Assembly (NCBI GenBank): GCA_002726205.1 | Contig: PBSL01000021.1 | Span: 1 to 64,000 of the forward strand | Origin: Planctomycetaceae bacterium | GTDB lineage: Bacteria; Planctomycetota; Planctomycetia; Planctomycetales; Planctomycetaceae | Reading direction: 5' to 3' | DNA length: 64,000 nucleotides | Part shown: in pieces, positions 37,491 to 47,093 of the stretch | How positions within the stretch are numbered: the stretch's first letter is position 1 | Layout of the letters: each line of letters starts with the position of its first letter | The notes under the pieces: model-generated | Told to the model about the DNA's origin: nothing | Database searches by the model: none | Seen by the model: the letters and a program-made list of their open reading frames with translations, nothing else | Program-made: the position numbers and the translations under genes

Positions 37491-38911
37491 TTCGGTTCCC
37501 CGTCACGCACCACCCCGGTCACGGTGACGTCCTCGGGAACTTCCAGGTCTCCCTGCGTTCCCCGGCCGATCCGCGACCCCGAGACCAGGCTGCCCGAGCC
37601 GCCGCCTCGCCAGACCAGCGCGGTCTGCATCAACCGGGGCTCGCGGTTGTCGATGATCGTACAACCGGTGATCACCGTGTCGTGGCAGTCTTCCAGCAGC
37701 AACCCCCGGGGGGTGCCATCCAGGATCTGCAGGCCCGAGAGATTCATCCGCCGGCAACGGATGATCTCCAGCAGCGCCTCCCGCTGGATTGGCTCGGCAT
37801 CGGTGACCGTGTGTTTTCCAGCCGCGGCGTCTTCGATCAGCAGCCCGGTAAGATTGCAGCTCTGGCAGTCGACAAACCGGATCCCCGTCGCCAGTTCCCG
37901 CTTACGGTAATCGGGATTGTGACCGAAGCAATTCGGGCCAACGACAATATTCCGGGACGACTCGACCAGCAGGTTGCGATGGTGCCCGCTGTAGATGTAG
38001 TTGCCGCTGATAACGACTCCGCGAACGCTCGTCAGGTGAACGTTGGTTCGCTGGCTGCCAATCAGGTTCCCGCTGATCGTCCACATCCCCGCCCGGTGGT
38101 TGACCGCCTCCCCCTCGTGTTCACCGGTCCCGATCATGCGAATGTTGGAGCCGTTGGGACTGGCGGTCGCCTGGATGGTGTTGCTGGCGATCGTACCTTC
38201 GCGAACCGACCCGGCTCCGACGTCGATGTAGATCTCGGCGGTCGGCTCCCCATCGGCCCCCTTCACACCGTGAGCCCGATTGTTGTTGTACTCGATGTCA
38301 TTGCCGGTGATCTGCAGGTTACGGATCTCGCTGTTCTCGATCCGGATCCCGCCCAACCGGCAATAACTGATGTGGCTGTCGGCGATGATCGACTGGTGCA
38401 GGTTGACCGAATCCAGGTGAACTCCGACACCGGTGTTGTTGTAGAAATGGCAGCCGTCGATCACCAGGTTCCGCGCCCGGCTGGTGAGATGCACGGCGGT
38501 ACGAACCTCGCGGACCAGGACACCCGAGAGTGTTGGTTGCATCACCCCGACGATCTTCAGGCCGTCGGCCTCGGGGTGACGGCCTTCGATCTCGATGTTC
38601 GAGACGATCGGCATCCGTTCGTTCTGCCATTCCGACGGTCGAAATCCCCCCGGTTCGGCCGTCTTGGCGTGGGTGCCCTTGAGAAACACGGCGGGACCGG
38701 GACCGGCCATGATCAACTTCGCCGCCCCCCCGGCCCCATCCAACCCGGTCCGACCCACCCGGGCCAGATCGATTGTCAGCGTCGAGGTCAGGCGATAATC
38801 GCCTCGAGGAAACTCGACCAGGCCGACCCCCTCGTCGATCGCATGCTGGATGGCCTCGGTGTCATCGGCTTTTCCGTCACCGATCGCTCCAAAATCACGA
38901 ACGTTGCTCAT
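37487..38911 (-). CDS. Right-handed parallel beta-helix protein (pectate-lyase superfamily)
   Basis: A 474-residue beta-helix protein. The start VRDFGAIGDGKADDTEAIQH is the classic Pfam pectate_lyase_3 opening; after it run many coils of the form GxxISGNxI (LVIDGCHFYNNTGVGVHLDS, GVVISGNYIYSGHHRNL). The sequence may bind or cleave a polysaccharide, but no signal peptide is visible, so it may be cytoplasmic or exported by another route. It is the first gene of a coupled three-gene operon (ATGA overlap with the ThDP enzyme). The 156 bases before it hold no recognisable feature except a possible promoter region. Confidence 0.85.
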   Translation of the reverse strand: MSNVRDFGAIGDGKADDTEAIQHAIDEGVGLVEFPRGDYRLTSTLTIDLARVGRTGLDGAGGAAKLIMAGPGPAVFLKGTHAKTAEPGGFRPSEWQNERMPIVSNIEIEGRHPEADGLKIVGVMQPTLSGVLVREVRTAVHLTSRARNLVIDGCHFYNNTGVGVHLDSVNLHQSIIADSHISYCRLGGIRIENSEIRNLQITGNDIEYNNNRAHGVKGADGEPTAEIYIDVGAGSVREGTIASNTIQATASPNGSNIRMIGTGEHEGEAVNHRAGMWTISGNLIGSQRTNVHLTSVRGVVISGNYIYSGHHRNLLVESSRNIVVGPNCFGHNPDYRKRELATGIRFVDCQSCNLTGLLIEDAAAGKHTVTDAEPIQREALLEIIRCRRMNLSGLQILDGTPRGLLLEDCHDTVITGCTIIDNREPRLMQTALVWRGGGSGSLVSGSRIGRGTQGDLEVPEDVTVTGVVRDGEPK

Positions 38912-39067
38912 CGCTGATCTCTCGCTGTCTTTCTGCAGGACCCGACCGACCTTTTTACGGTTCTACCCGTCAGCCCGGGTCGTCGGCAACGCTGCCACAC
39001 CCACTGGGTGGCCCGGCCCACGCGCGGATCGTCCCGGGGTCCCCGGGGATTGGCCGCCGCGAAATTC

Positions 39068-40843
39068 TCAGGCGGCCTGGGAATCGGGGGGCTGTTGTCC
39101 GAGCTGTTTCAACAGGTCACGGATAATCAGCTCGGCCTGCTGCTTCTCGGCACGCCATCGCTCCTGCAACTGCTGCCAATCCGATTCGCTGCCGGACCCT
39201 TCGGCCGTCTTCTGCTCGACTGCCTCGCTGTGCTCCTGCAGCCGTTGCTCGCGAATCGTCAACTGTGCGGCGGTTTCCTGCTGGATCATCTGCTGGCGTT
39301 CGGCCCGGGCGGCAAGTTGTTTGCGAGCGGCTTCCACCTCGGCCCGCTGCGCCATCAGTGTCTCCCGCATCCGGGAATAATGCTCTTCGACAGATTTCTT
39401 CGCGGCGACGACCGATTCCTGGATGGCCCGGTCATCACCTTCTGCCCCGGAACTTTCACCTCGCAGTGTCGCCAACGACTCTTCGACGGCCAGTCGCAAT
39501 TCAAGAGTTTCGCGTTGAGTTCCCTCGAGTTCCTCGCGAAGTGCCTCGATCCGCTGGCGTTGTTCCTCCAGCGCTTTGGCCTCGGCCGACAGGTGCTCCT
39601 GCTGACGAGCCATCTCCTGCTGTTTCTCCTGCCGCTGCTTCTGCCAGGTCTCGCGGGCCCGCGTCGCGGATTGCTGGGCCTGGGCGAGCGATTCCTCGCC
39701 CGCACGTCTCATCCGCTCCAGGTCGTGTTGTCCCCGCACGAGCAGGGTCTCCCGCTCTTCCAGAAGCTGGCGGCAGCGGTCCAGTTGCCGCCGCCGCGCG
39801 GCGAGCACGTCGAACCGTCGTGCGAGATCGGCCCGCTGTTGCTGGACCTCGCGGCGGAAGGCGGTCTGGTCGGATTCGAGCCGGTTACGCGACTTGGCGA
39901 GATGTTCCTGTTGAAACAGGTTCCGGTTTTCCAACAGTGCCCGTTCCTGCTGCAGCTCGCTGCGAACCGCGTCCTGCTCGACCTGAAACGCCTGCCGCGC
40001 ATCGGCGAGTTCGCGTTCCTGCTTTCGTCGTGCCAACTCGAGTTCCTGGTCCTGAGCCGTCGTCCGCCCGGCCAGTCCCTTCTCGAATTTCTGCACCTCC
40101 TGCTGGTGTGACGCCTGGGACTGCTGCAATTCCTGCAACTCCGTCGAACGTCTCCGCTTCCACTCCTCCTGGTCGCGATCGAACTGCTTTCGTTCGGCCC
40201 GCAGCTCGTCGCTCATCAACTGCTGCGTCAACTCTTGCCGGAGCTGATCGGTACGTTGAGCGAACTGCCGCTCGAGGCTCTCGAGGCGTTCGGCCTGCTC
40301 GGTGTCGAGCGAGACGATTTTCTCCGCCAGTTCCTCCTTCCGGCGGTTCAGCTCTTTCTCGGCATCGGCCAGCCGGCCTCGCTCGACATCGAGTTCTCCC
40401 CGGACCTCGCTCCAGAGCGACTGCTTGCGGCCCTCGAGTTCGGCCGCCACCTTTTCCAGACCCGCTTCACGGGCGGCCACGGCCGACTCACGTTCGTCCA
40501 CCGCCTGCTGGCTTGCCTGGATTTCTCGATTCTGGTTCTCGTTCGCCTCCACCTGGCCGGCGAACTTCTCTTCCTGTTGCTGAACCGCCAATCGGGCGTG
40601 GCGGCGTTCCTGGTCGAGTTGTGAGAACTGCGAGTTGAGGTTTTGTTCGCGACGTTCCAGTTCGGTGGCCTGGACCTGGAGATGATTGGCAACCTGGCTG
40701 GCTTCCTCCAACAGCCGCTGTTGGGGCGTCCCGCCCGCTTCGGTGTCGGCGGCCGGCTCCGCGGGAGCCGGTTCGCCCGTCCCGGGCCAGCCGGCGATCG
40801 GGGACGGCACCTGTGGGCCATCGGGTTGAGCCGAGTCGCTCAT
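39068..40843 (-). CDS. Long coiled-coil protein
   Basis: A 591-residue protein of unknown role. After a Pro/Ala/Glu-rich N-terminus of about 40 residues it is an almost continuous coiled coil to about residue 560, very rich in Gln, Glu, Arg and Leu (EELAEKIVSLDTEQAERLES, RREVQQQRADLARRFDVLAA). There is no signal peptide or membrane segment, so it is likely a cytoplasmic structural or scaffolding element; similarity to myosin/SMC arms would be compositional only. It is 42 bases downstream of trxA on the same strand. Confidence 0.8.
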   Translation of the reverse strand: MSDSAQPDGPQVPSPIAGWPGTGEPAPAEPAADTEAGGTPQQRLLEEASQVANHLQVQATELERREQNLNSQFSQLDQERRHARLAVQQQEEKFAGQVEANENQNREIQASQQAVDERESAVAAREAGLEKVAAELEGRKQSLWSEVRGELDVERGRLADAEKELNRRKEELAEKIVSLDTEQAERLESLERQFAQRTDQLRQELTQQLMSDELRAERKQFDRDQEEWKRRRSTELQELQQSQASHQQEVQKFEKGLAGRTTAQDQELELARRKQERELADARQAFQVEQDAVRSELQQERALLENRNLFQQEHLAKSRNRLESDQTAFRREVQQQRADLARRFDVLAARRRQLDRCRQLLEERETLLVRGQHDLERMRRAGEESLAQAQQSATRARETWQKQRQEKQQEMARQQEHLSAEAKALEEQRQRIEALREELEGTQRETLELRLAVEESLATLRGESSGAEGDDRAIQESVVAAKKSVEEHYSRMRETLMAQRAEVEAARKQLAARAERQQMIQQETAAQLTIREQRLQEHSEAVEQKTAEGSGSESDWQQLQERWRAEKQQAELIIRDLLKQLGQQPPDSQAA

Positions 40844-40885
40844 CGCGGGGAGTCCTTTCCCTGGTCGCGAACAAAACGCAGCGGG

Positions 40886-41215
40886 TCAGCCGATGTGCTC
40901 GTCGAGCACCTCGGTGAACTTCTGTTTTTCCGCCACGCCCGTATAACTCCAAACCACCTGGCCTCCCTTGAAGACCAGGACCGTGGGAATACTGCCCACG
41001 TTGTATCTTTGGGCCACGTCACTGGCTTCGTCGACATTGAGCTTGGCCACCCGGGCCCGACCTGCGAAATCGCTCGCCAGTTCTTCCACGACCGGTGTCA
41101 GCATCAGGCAAGGGCCGCACCAAGGTGCCCAGAAGTCCAGCAACACGGGGGTATCGCTCTCGATGACCTCGGTCTCGAAATTCTCGCTGGTGATCTCCAG
41201 GATGTTCTCAGCCAT
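40886..41215 (-). CDS. trxA: Thioredoxin
   Basis: A 109-residue thioredoxin for general disulfide reduction in the cytoplasm. The active site is FWAPWCGPCLML, followed by the cis-Pro loop VGSIPTVLVFKGG. ATG 41215 is supported by AAGGAA eight bases upstream and by the family's usual length; the frame is open to 41314 but that extension overlaps nothing useful. It follows the FAD-linked oxidase gene by 95 bases and precedes the coiled-coil gene. Confidence 0.96.
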   Translation of the reverse strand: MAENILEITSENFETEVIESDTPVLLDFWAPWCGPCLMLTPVVEELASDFAGRARVAKLNVDEASDVAQRYNVGSIPTVLVFKGGQVVWSYTGVAEKQKFTEVLDEHIG

Positions 41216-41310
41216 CGATGTCGTTCCTTGCCCGCGGACACTGGGTGCCGCGAGATGATAGGGTAAACTCCGAAAGAGTGTCAACGCGGCCGTCGGCGCC
41301 ACGAGAATAC

Positions 41311-42714
41311 TCAATCGGCCGCGACCACGTCGGGCAGCACCTTCCCCGGATTGAGGATGCCGAGTGGATCCAGGGCCTGCTTGATCACCCGCATCACAGC
41401 GACTCCCGGCCCGTGTTCGCGTTCGAGCAGGTGCCGCTTGCCGAGCCCGACACCGTGTTCGCCGGTGATCGTGCCATCCAGCGCCAGTGCATGATCGGCG
41501 ATCGCGTCACTGATCCGCCGCACCTCGGCAAGTTCGGCGGCGTCACCGGGTCGAATGGGAAAAACGACATGGAAATTGCCGTCGCCAACGTGACCGTACA
41601 ACGGGGCCGGCACGCTGCAGCCGACCAGTTCCTGCCGCGCCCGCCGGATGCATTCGGCCATGGCCGTCACCGGCACGCAGACATCGGTCACGTACCCGAT
41701 ACTGCCTTCCCGCAGGGCCAGCGTGGCGTAGTAGCCATCGTGGCGAGCCTGCCACAACCGCTCGCGTTCGGCCTCGTCGGTTGCCCAGCAGAAATCCGAT
41801 CCCCCGAATTCGGCAACGATCCTTCCCACCGCCTCGGATTGCTCGACCACTGCCGATTCCGAACCGAGGAACTCGAAGAAGACCGTCGGCTGCCTGGCAT
41901 GGTCGAACCCCGAGTAGCGATTGACGGCGTCCATCTGGACTTCATCGAGCAATTCCATGCGGGCCAGCGGGATTCCCCGGGCCAGGCACTCGATCACCGC
42001 ATCCACGGCCCCGTCGATCGTCGCGAAGGGACACACGGCCGCGGCGATCGCGGTGGGAAGCGGGGCCAGCTTCAGCGTGACCTCGGTGATCACGCCCAGG
42101 GTCCCCTCCGATCCGACCAGCAACGCCGTCAGGTCGTAGCCGGCCACGCTCTTGCGGGCTCGGCCGGATGTGCGGATCACCGACCCATCGGCCATCACGG
42201 CCTCGACGGCCAGCACGTTGTCTCGCATCGTGCCGAAGCGAACCGAGTTGCTGCCCGAGGCCGACGTGGCGGCCATCCCACCCAGGGTGGCGTCGGCGCC
42301 GGGATCGACCGCAAAAAAGGTCCCCGTATCCTGCTCCTCCAGGCGGGCATTGAGTTGCTCGCGAGTCACTCCGGCCTGGACCGTGGCGTCCATGTCCCGG
42401 GGATGAATGGCCAGGATGCGATTCATTCGCGAGGTGTCCAGGCAAAGCCCCCCAGCCGTCGCCACGACACCGCCTTCCACGGCCGTACCGGCACCGTAGG
42501 GAACCAGCGGCACCACCAGGTCCCGGCAGGCGTTGACCACCCGCACCACCTCGTCGGTCGTCTCGGGCCAACACACCACCTGGGGTCGCGCCGGATCGTG
42601 GTGTGACACGTCGGCGGCATGCTCGTCACGATCGGCGTCGGAGACCGACAGCCGCTCACCGAAATGCGGCGAGAGAGTCTCCAGCAACTCGGTCATCGGG
42701 GACACGCCGGACAT
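41311..42714 (-). CDS. FAD-linked oxidase (glycolate oxidase GlcD / D-lactate dehydrogenase type)
   Basis: A 467-residue flavoenzyme oxidising a 2-hydroxyacid. The PCMH-type FAD domain shows VPYGAGTAVEGG, DPGADATLGGMAAT, AGYDLTALLVGSEGTLG and EVTLKL; the C-terminal half has the family's metal-binding YGHVGDGNFHVVFP and GEHGVGLGKR motifs. It is single-domain, lacking the Fe-S extension of GlcF fusions, and no glcE/glcF genes are adjacent. ATG 42714 or ATG 42696 are both possible starts. It is divergent from the Y/T/V-rich protein with a 283-base gap in which I see only a small inverted repeat (42907-42920). Confidence 0.9.
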   Translation of the reverse strand: MSGVSPMTELLETLSPHFGERLSVSDADRDEHAADVSHHDPARPQVVCWPETTDEVVRVVNACRDLVVPLVPYGAGTAVEGGVVATAGGLCLDTSRMNRILAIHPRDMDATVQAGVTREQLNARLEEQDTGTFFAVDPGADATLGGMAATSASGSNSVRFGTMRDNVLAVEAVMADGSVIRTSGRARKSVAGYDLTALLVGSEGTLGVITEVTLKLAPLPTAIAAAVCPFATIDGAVDAVIECLARGIPLARMELLDEVQMDAVNRYSGFDHARQPTVFFEFLGSESAVVEQSEAVGRIVAEFGGSDFCWATDEAERERLWQARHDGYYATLALREGSIGYVTDVCVPVTAMAECIRRARQELVGCSVPAPLYGHVGDGNFHVVFPIRPGDAAELAEVRRISDAIADHALALDGTITGEHGVGLGKRHLLEREHGPGVAVMRVIKQALDPLGILNPGKVLPDVVAAD

Positions 42715-42997
42715 GCGAAGGAAATCCCCTGCCAGGAGGTGATCCGGGAACCGTCTGGCCGATTCTGGCAGATCACCCGGCGTTCGTCTGCGCCGCCAAC
42801 ACGTCGGTGGTGGCAGGCCATTCGACCGGTCCGAAAACCCCTACAATCGGTCCTTTTCCGCGCCAAACACGGGTTCTTCGGATCCTGACACCTACAAGCA
42901 TCTTGCGTTTGGTAGCAAACAGGCAGGATGATGGGGGTAGCCAATGCGGTCGCCGGCTGCTCGTTCCGGAACCGCCCGCTTCACGGAGAATCCGACC

Positions 42998-44170
42998 ATG
43001 ACGCACCGCATCCCCACCCTGCTCTTACTTTGCTGCCTGGTCATCGTCGCGCAGACCAGTCCCGGCCATCTCCGAGCAGACGACAAGACCGCCCCGACCC
43101 CCACCTGGAAAGCCACCGGGTCCAAGCCCAAGCCCTACGATCCCAAGGTTGCCAGGCCCAGGGCCTGTTCGAAACCGGTTCGCCACTGTGCGACGCCCGG
43201 CAGCCCTTCGACGGCCTACATGCTGCAGCCGGTCACCTGCTACAAGACCGTCATCGACACGATCTACGAACGTGCCCAGGTCACCGTGCCCCGGACCGTC
43301 TACGAAACCGTCTATGTCGATGAGCCGATGACCCTGTATCGCACCGTGTGCAAAACGGAGATGCAGGAACAGACCTACCAGGTTTACCGGACCGTCGATG
43401 AAACGACCGAACGCGAAATCACCGAAACGATTCGTCAGCCGGTCTGGGAGACCAGCGAGCGGGAATGCCGGTACCAGGAACGACGGTTGGTCAAGGAGAC
43501 CACGCAACGCGAGATCCGTCGCCGGGTCCTGAAGCCGGTGACCGAGGAAATCACACGGACGGTGTGTTACACGACCAGGACACCGGTCACCGAAACACGG
43601 ACGGTCACCGAGGACCAGGGCCACTGGGTGTGGCGACAGGTCTATCATCGTGGGCCGCTGCTGCCCGGTCTCGGCCCCAAGCCCTGCGGCGCGCTGGGCT
43701 TTCGCTGGGCCCCCGGTCCCGGCATCCGTTCCAACCGTCGGGAATGGTGCCCCAACCTGGTCACCCGCGAAGTGACCTGCACACGGTACGTGACCAAGCT
43801 CGAGAAAAAAGAGGTTCCGGTCACCGTCAAGCGGATGGTTCCCGATGTACTGGTCGAAACCGTGCCGGTCGAAACCTGCCGCTGGGTGGTTGAAGACAAG
43901 GTCCGCAAGGTGCCCGTCAAGACGCTGCGGTACAAGACCAAGACGGTGACCCGCAAGGTGCCGGTGACAACGCGGAAGGTCGTCAGTGAGACCAAGACCC
44001 GGCAGGTCCCGGTGAAGGTTTCTCGCCGCGAGGCCTACACGGTCAATCGCCGGGTGGCCAAGCAGGTCGCGAAGCAAATCGAGGTCACCTGCACGAAGAT
44101 GATCCCTCGCTACGTCGAGCGACAGGTGTCCTATACGACGCGGCAACTGGTGCCGGTGATCGTCGAGTAA
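42998..44170 (+). CDS. Y/T/V/K/R-rich repetitive secreted protein, YTV-type cell-envelope protein
   Basis: A 390-residue secreted protein. ATG 42998 follows GGAG by nine bases and starts a signal peptide (MTHRIPTLLLLCCLVIVAQT). The body is a string of short beta-type repeats rich in Val, Thr, Tyr, Arg and Lys (VTVPRTVYETVYVDEPMTLY, VRKVPVKTLRYKTKTVTRKV) with scattered cysteines, interrupted by a Gly/Pro-rich loop with several Trp residues (about 220-260). Repetitive Tyr-Thr-Val (YTV) proteins are known from planctomycete cell-wall proteomics; this one has the composition, but assignment is by resemblance only. Disulfide cross-linking in the envelope is a plausible role. Confidence 0.75.
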   Translation: MTHRIPTLLLLCCLVIVAQTSPGHLRADDKTAPTPTWKATGSKPKPYDPKVARPRACSKPVRHCATPGSPSTAYMLQPVTCYKTVIDTIYERAQVTVPRTVYETVYVDEPMTLYRTVCKTEMQEQTYQVYRTVDETTEREITETIRQPVWETSERECRYQERRLVKETTQREIRRRVLKPVTEEITRTVCYTTRTPVTETRTVTEDQGHWVWRQVYHRGPLLPGLGPKPCGALGFRWAPGPGIRSNRREWCPNLVTREVTCTRYVTKLEKKEVPVTVKRMVPDVLVETVPVETCRWVVEDKVRKVPVKTLRYKTKTVTRKVPVTTRKVVSETKTRQVPVKVSRREAYTVNRRVAKQVAKQIEVTCTKMIPRYVERQVSYTTRQLVPVIVE

Positions 44171-44215
44171 TCACGACGACCGCCCCCTGGCGTAACCGGC
44201 GGCGACGCACAGCGT

Positions 44216-45679
44216 CTACGACAGGATGTCGGTCAGGGCGTCTGCCTTGACCAGGTCCCGCGGCTGGTTCAGGTGATTGTAGATCAGCGAGTGGGGATTG
44301 ATCCCCACGCTGTGATAGATCGTCGCCAACAGCTCCCGCGGGTGCACCGGGTTCTCAACCGGGGCCGATGCCGTCTTGTCACTCTTTCCGTGAACGTTGC
44401 CCCGCTTGACTCCGGCACCGGCCATGACGGCCGTGTAGCAGTAGGGCCAGTGGTCACGACCATCGTTGGAGTTGGTGTTGCCCGACGTGGACACGCCACG
44501 CTTGGGGCTGCGGCCGAACTCACCAACGGCGATCACGAGCGTCTCCTTGAGCAGACCCCGTTCATCAAGGTCAGCGATCAGCGTCGAGAGTCCTGCATCG
44601 AGCATCGGGCTGTTCTGCGACTTCATCCGCTTGGTCAGTCCCACGTGAACGTCCCACGAGTGGTTGTCGGAATTGGCAACCTTGGGCCAGTTGACCTCGA
44701 CAACCCGCGTCCCGGCCTCGACCAGTCGGCGTGCCAGCAGGCAACTCTGGCCGAACGTGTTGTTGCCGTAGCGTTCACGGGTTTCTTTCTTCTCGGCCCC
44801 CAGGTTGAAGGCATCCCGGGCACGACCCGAGAGAACCAGGTCCAGGGCCTTGCCGTAGTACTCGTTGAGTGCGTACTTCTGGACCGCAGCGTCGAGATCG
44901 CCCAGGCCGGCATTGATCTTGTCACGCAACGACGCGCGACGCTTCAGCCGCGCCAGGGGAACCTCCTTGCGAAGCTTCAGATCATCGACGTTGATCCGGT
45001 CCATCTTCTTCATGTCCATGTCGTTGCCGGTCGGGTAGAGGTAGTACGGGTCGTGGGCCCGTCCAAGGAACCCGGCGGTCCCCGCCTTGCCGATGATCGA
45101 GCTTTCCTGCAGGGGTCTCGGCATCATCACGTACGGCAACATCGGAATCGTCAGCGGCTTCATCTTGGTGATGTGGCAGCCGAAGTTGGGAAAGTCCTTC
45201 GGGCTGGGCGGTTCCAACTGGCCCGACGGCGAAACCTTGTCGGCCGTGTAACCGGTCAGCATCATGTAGATGGCCGCGGTGTGGTTGAACAGCCCGATCG
45301 GCGTGTAGCTCATCGAACGGATCATCGTGAACTTGTCGTTGACCTGGGCCAACTTCGGCATGTTCTCGGTGAACTGCACACCGGGCAACTTGGTGTTGAT
45401 CGGCTTGAAGACACTCTTGACGTTGTCGGGTACGTCGAGCTTGGGATCCCAGAGGTCCAGGTGACTGGGGCCACCCTGCAGGTAAAGCATGATCACCTGC
45501 TTGGCCTTGCCGAAGCCGGGCCCGCCGTAGCGAGCATCCTCGGCCGCGGTCGCCTGCTGCAATCGCAGCATCTCGGGCAGGCTCAGGCCCAACGCCGCAG
45601 AACCACCCACCCGAAGAAGGTCACGGCGAGAAAAGCCGTCACACGTGTCTTGACCAAAACGTCCGGTAATTCCCAGCAT
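44216..45679 (-). CDS. DUF1501 secreted protein (copy 3)
   Basis: A 487-residue DUF1501 protein. ATG 45679 has AGGAGG upstream. The leader [20 protein letters not shown] is of twin-arginine type. Motifs: [71 protein letters not shown], and [17 protein letters not shown]. It is divergent from the SGNH-like/haem-binding pair, and the 127-base gap should hold both promoters. Its usual DUF1549 partner is not adjacent, though one is present 6 kb away. Confidence 0.9.
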   Translation of the reverse strand: MLGITGRFGQDTCDGFSRRDLLRVGGSAALGLSLPEMLRLQQATAAEDARYGGPGFGKAKQVIMLYLQGGPSHLDLWDPKLDVPDNVKSVFKPINTKLPGVQFTENMPKLAQVNDKFTMIRSMSYTPIGLFNHTAAIYMMLTGYTADKVSPSGQLEPPSPKDFPNFGCHITKMKPLTIPMLPYVMMPRPLQESSIIGKAGTAGFLGRAHDPYYLYPTGNDMDMKKMDRINVDDLKLRKEVPLARLKRRASLRDKINAGLGDLDAAVQKYALNEYYGKALDLVLSGRARDAFNLGAEKKETRERYGNNTFGQSCLLARRLVEAGTRVVEVNWPKVANSDNHSWDVHVGLTKRMKSQNSPMLDAGLSTLIADLDERGLLKETLVIAVGEFGRSPKRGVSTSGNTNSNDGRDHWPYCYTAVMAGAGVKRGNVHGKSDKTASAPVENPVHPRELLATIYHSVGINPHSLIYNHLNQPRDLVKADALTDILS

Positions 45680-45806
45680 CGAACCTCGCCTCCTGTATGC
45701 CACACCGTGTACGGCGGAACAATCAGAGTATCGGCATATGTTCCCGTCTCGGCCCACTATAGCCCGGCTTCTGCGGCGCTGTCAATCAGATGATCTGGCC
45801 GATACG

Positions 45807-47093
45807 ATGGCCGACATGCACCTCAGAATCCCTGCTGCCCTGGCCCTGTCCGCGCTCGTGCTCCCGACCGGCGAAGTGTCGGCCGCGGCGCTGCCATTCC
45901 ACGACGGCGACCGCGTGGTTCTTATCGGAAACACGCTGATCGAACGTTCCCAACGGTATGGTCAGCTCGAAACGGCTTTAGTGTCCCGCTTCGCCGACCG
46001 CAGGCTGACCTTCCGAAACCTTGGCTGGAGCGGAGACACCGTCTGGGCCGAATCCCGCGGGTTGTTCGATCCACCGGCAAAGGGCTACCAGCGGATGCTG
46101 GCACACGTCAAACGGCTCAAGCCAACCGTGCTCGTGCTCGGTTACGGCAGCAACGAGTCATTTGCCGGTGCGAAGGGTTTGCCCCGATTCCTGGAACAGT
46201 ACCGACGACTGATCAGCGACCTGGTGAGCCGCAGTGCCCCGAAGGTCCGGGTCATACTGCTCTCGATTCCTCCCCAGCAGCGACCCGGCCTCCGCCGCCT
46301 GAAAACCACGCCCCGCTCTCACAGCAAGACAGACAACCGTCAACGGGTCGCGTCGCAGCGGCCCTCTCGCCTGCCGCCACCGCTGGCCAGGAACCGGCAG
46401 ATCGAGATCTACAACACGGCGCTCGCCGCTTTCGCCGGAACCCAGGGCCACGTCCTTGTCGATCTCTCCAAACCATTCGCCCGGCAATGGGACGACCGGG
46501 AGCAGCGATTTCGCCTGTTGTTCACCGAGGACGGACGGGCCATCAACCAGGCAGGCTACAGCCTGATCGCCTCGGCAACCATCAGCCAACTCTGCGGCAC
46601 CCCGACGACGCCCGCTGCAGAAATCCGCATCGACCCGTTGAAACAGACAGCGATCAGCGGATCGCTGGTCAGCGGGCCGGTTCGCTACGAGCCGGGGCGA
46701 CTGCAGTTCGCGATTCGTCACCCCTCGGCCTCGGTCCTGGTCCGCGTCGATGGCCTTCCCCGCGGCCGCTACGACGTTCGCATCGACGGTCGCAGTTACG
46801 GGAAGCACAAGGCCGGGGAACTGGCCACGGGCCTGCTGCCGGATCTGTCGCAGGCCCCGTCAAGCCACGAGTCTCTTCGCCGGGCCATCGTCGCCAAGAA
46901 CCGGTTGTACTTCCATCGCTGGCGGCCCCAGAACACAACCTACCTCTTCGGATTCCGCAAACACGAGCAGGGCAACAACGCCCGGGAAGTTGCGGAGTTC
47001 GAGAAACTGGTCGCCGCGGCCGAAGCCGAGATCGACCGGCTGAAACAGGCGGTGATCCGACGATTTGAAATCGTGCGGGGGAAAACAAGATGA
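45807..47093 (+). CDS. Secreted SGNH-fold hydrolase-like protein with altered catalytic residues
   Basis: A 428-residue secreted protein (signal peptide about 1-28). It has the SGNH/GDSL layout: block I GDRVVLIGNTLIER, block II NLGWSGDTVW, block III LGYGSNES, and a late EDGRAINQAGY in place of the usual DGxHLN. The nucleophile Ser of GDS is replaced (GNT, 41-43) and the catalytic His position reads Ala/Ile, so ordinary esterase activity is doubtful. The C-terminal third is a beta/helical extension. The stop overlaps the haem-binding protein start by four bases (ATGA). This pairing recurs in planctomycetes, but its function is not established. ATG 45816 is an alternative start. Confidence 0.8.
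   Translation: MADMHLRIPAALALSALVLPTGEVSAAALPFHDGDRVVLIGNTLIERSQRYGQLETALVSRFADRRLTFRNLGWSGDTVWAESRGLFDPPAKGYQRMLAHVKRLKPTVLVLGYGSNESFAGAKGLPRFLEQYRRLISDLVSRSAPKVRVILLSIPPQQRPGLRRLKTTPRSHSKTDNRQRVASQRPSRLPPPLARNRQIEIYNTALAAFAGTQGHVLVDLSKPFARQWDDREQRFRLLFTEDGRAINQAGYSLIASATISQLCGTPTTPAAEIRIDPLKQTAISGSLVSGPVRYEPGRLQFAIRHPSASVLVRVDGLPRGRYDVRIDGRSYGKHKAGELATGLLPDLSQAPSSHESLRRAIVAKNRLYFHRWRPQNTTYLFGFRKHEQGNNAREVAEFEKLVAAAEAEIDRLKQAVIRRFEIVRGKTR

Noticed and set aside
39265-40638. Plus-strand Pro/Arg-rich frame opposite the coiled-coil gene
   Set aside because: Composition is explained by reading Gln/Glu/Arg codons backwards; no start signal or motif.
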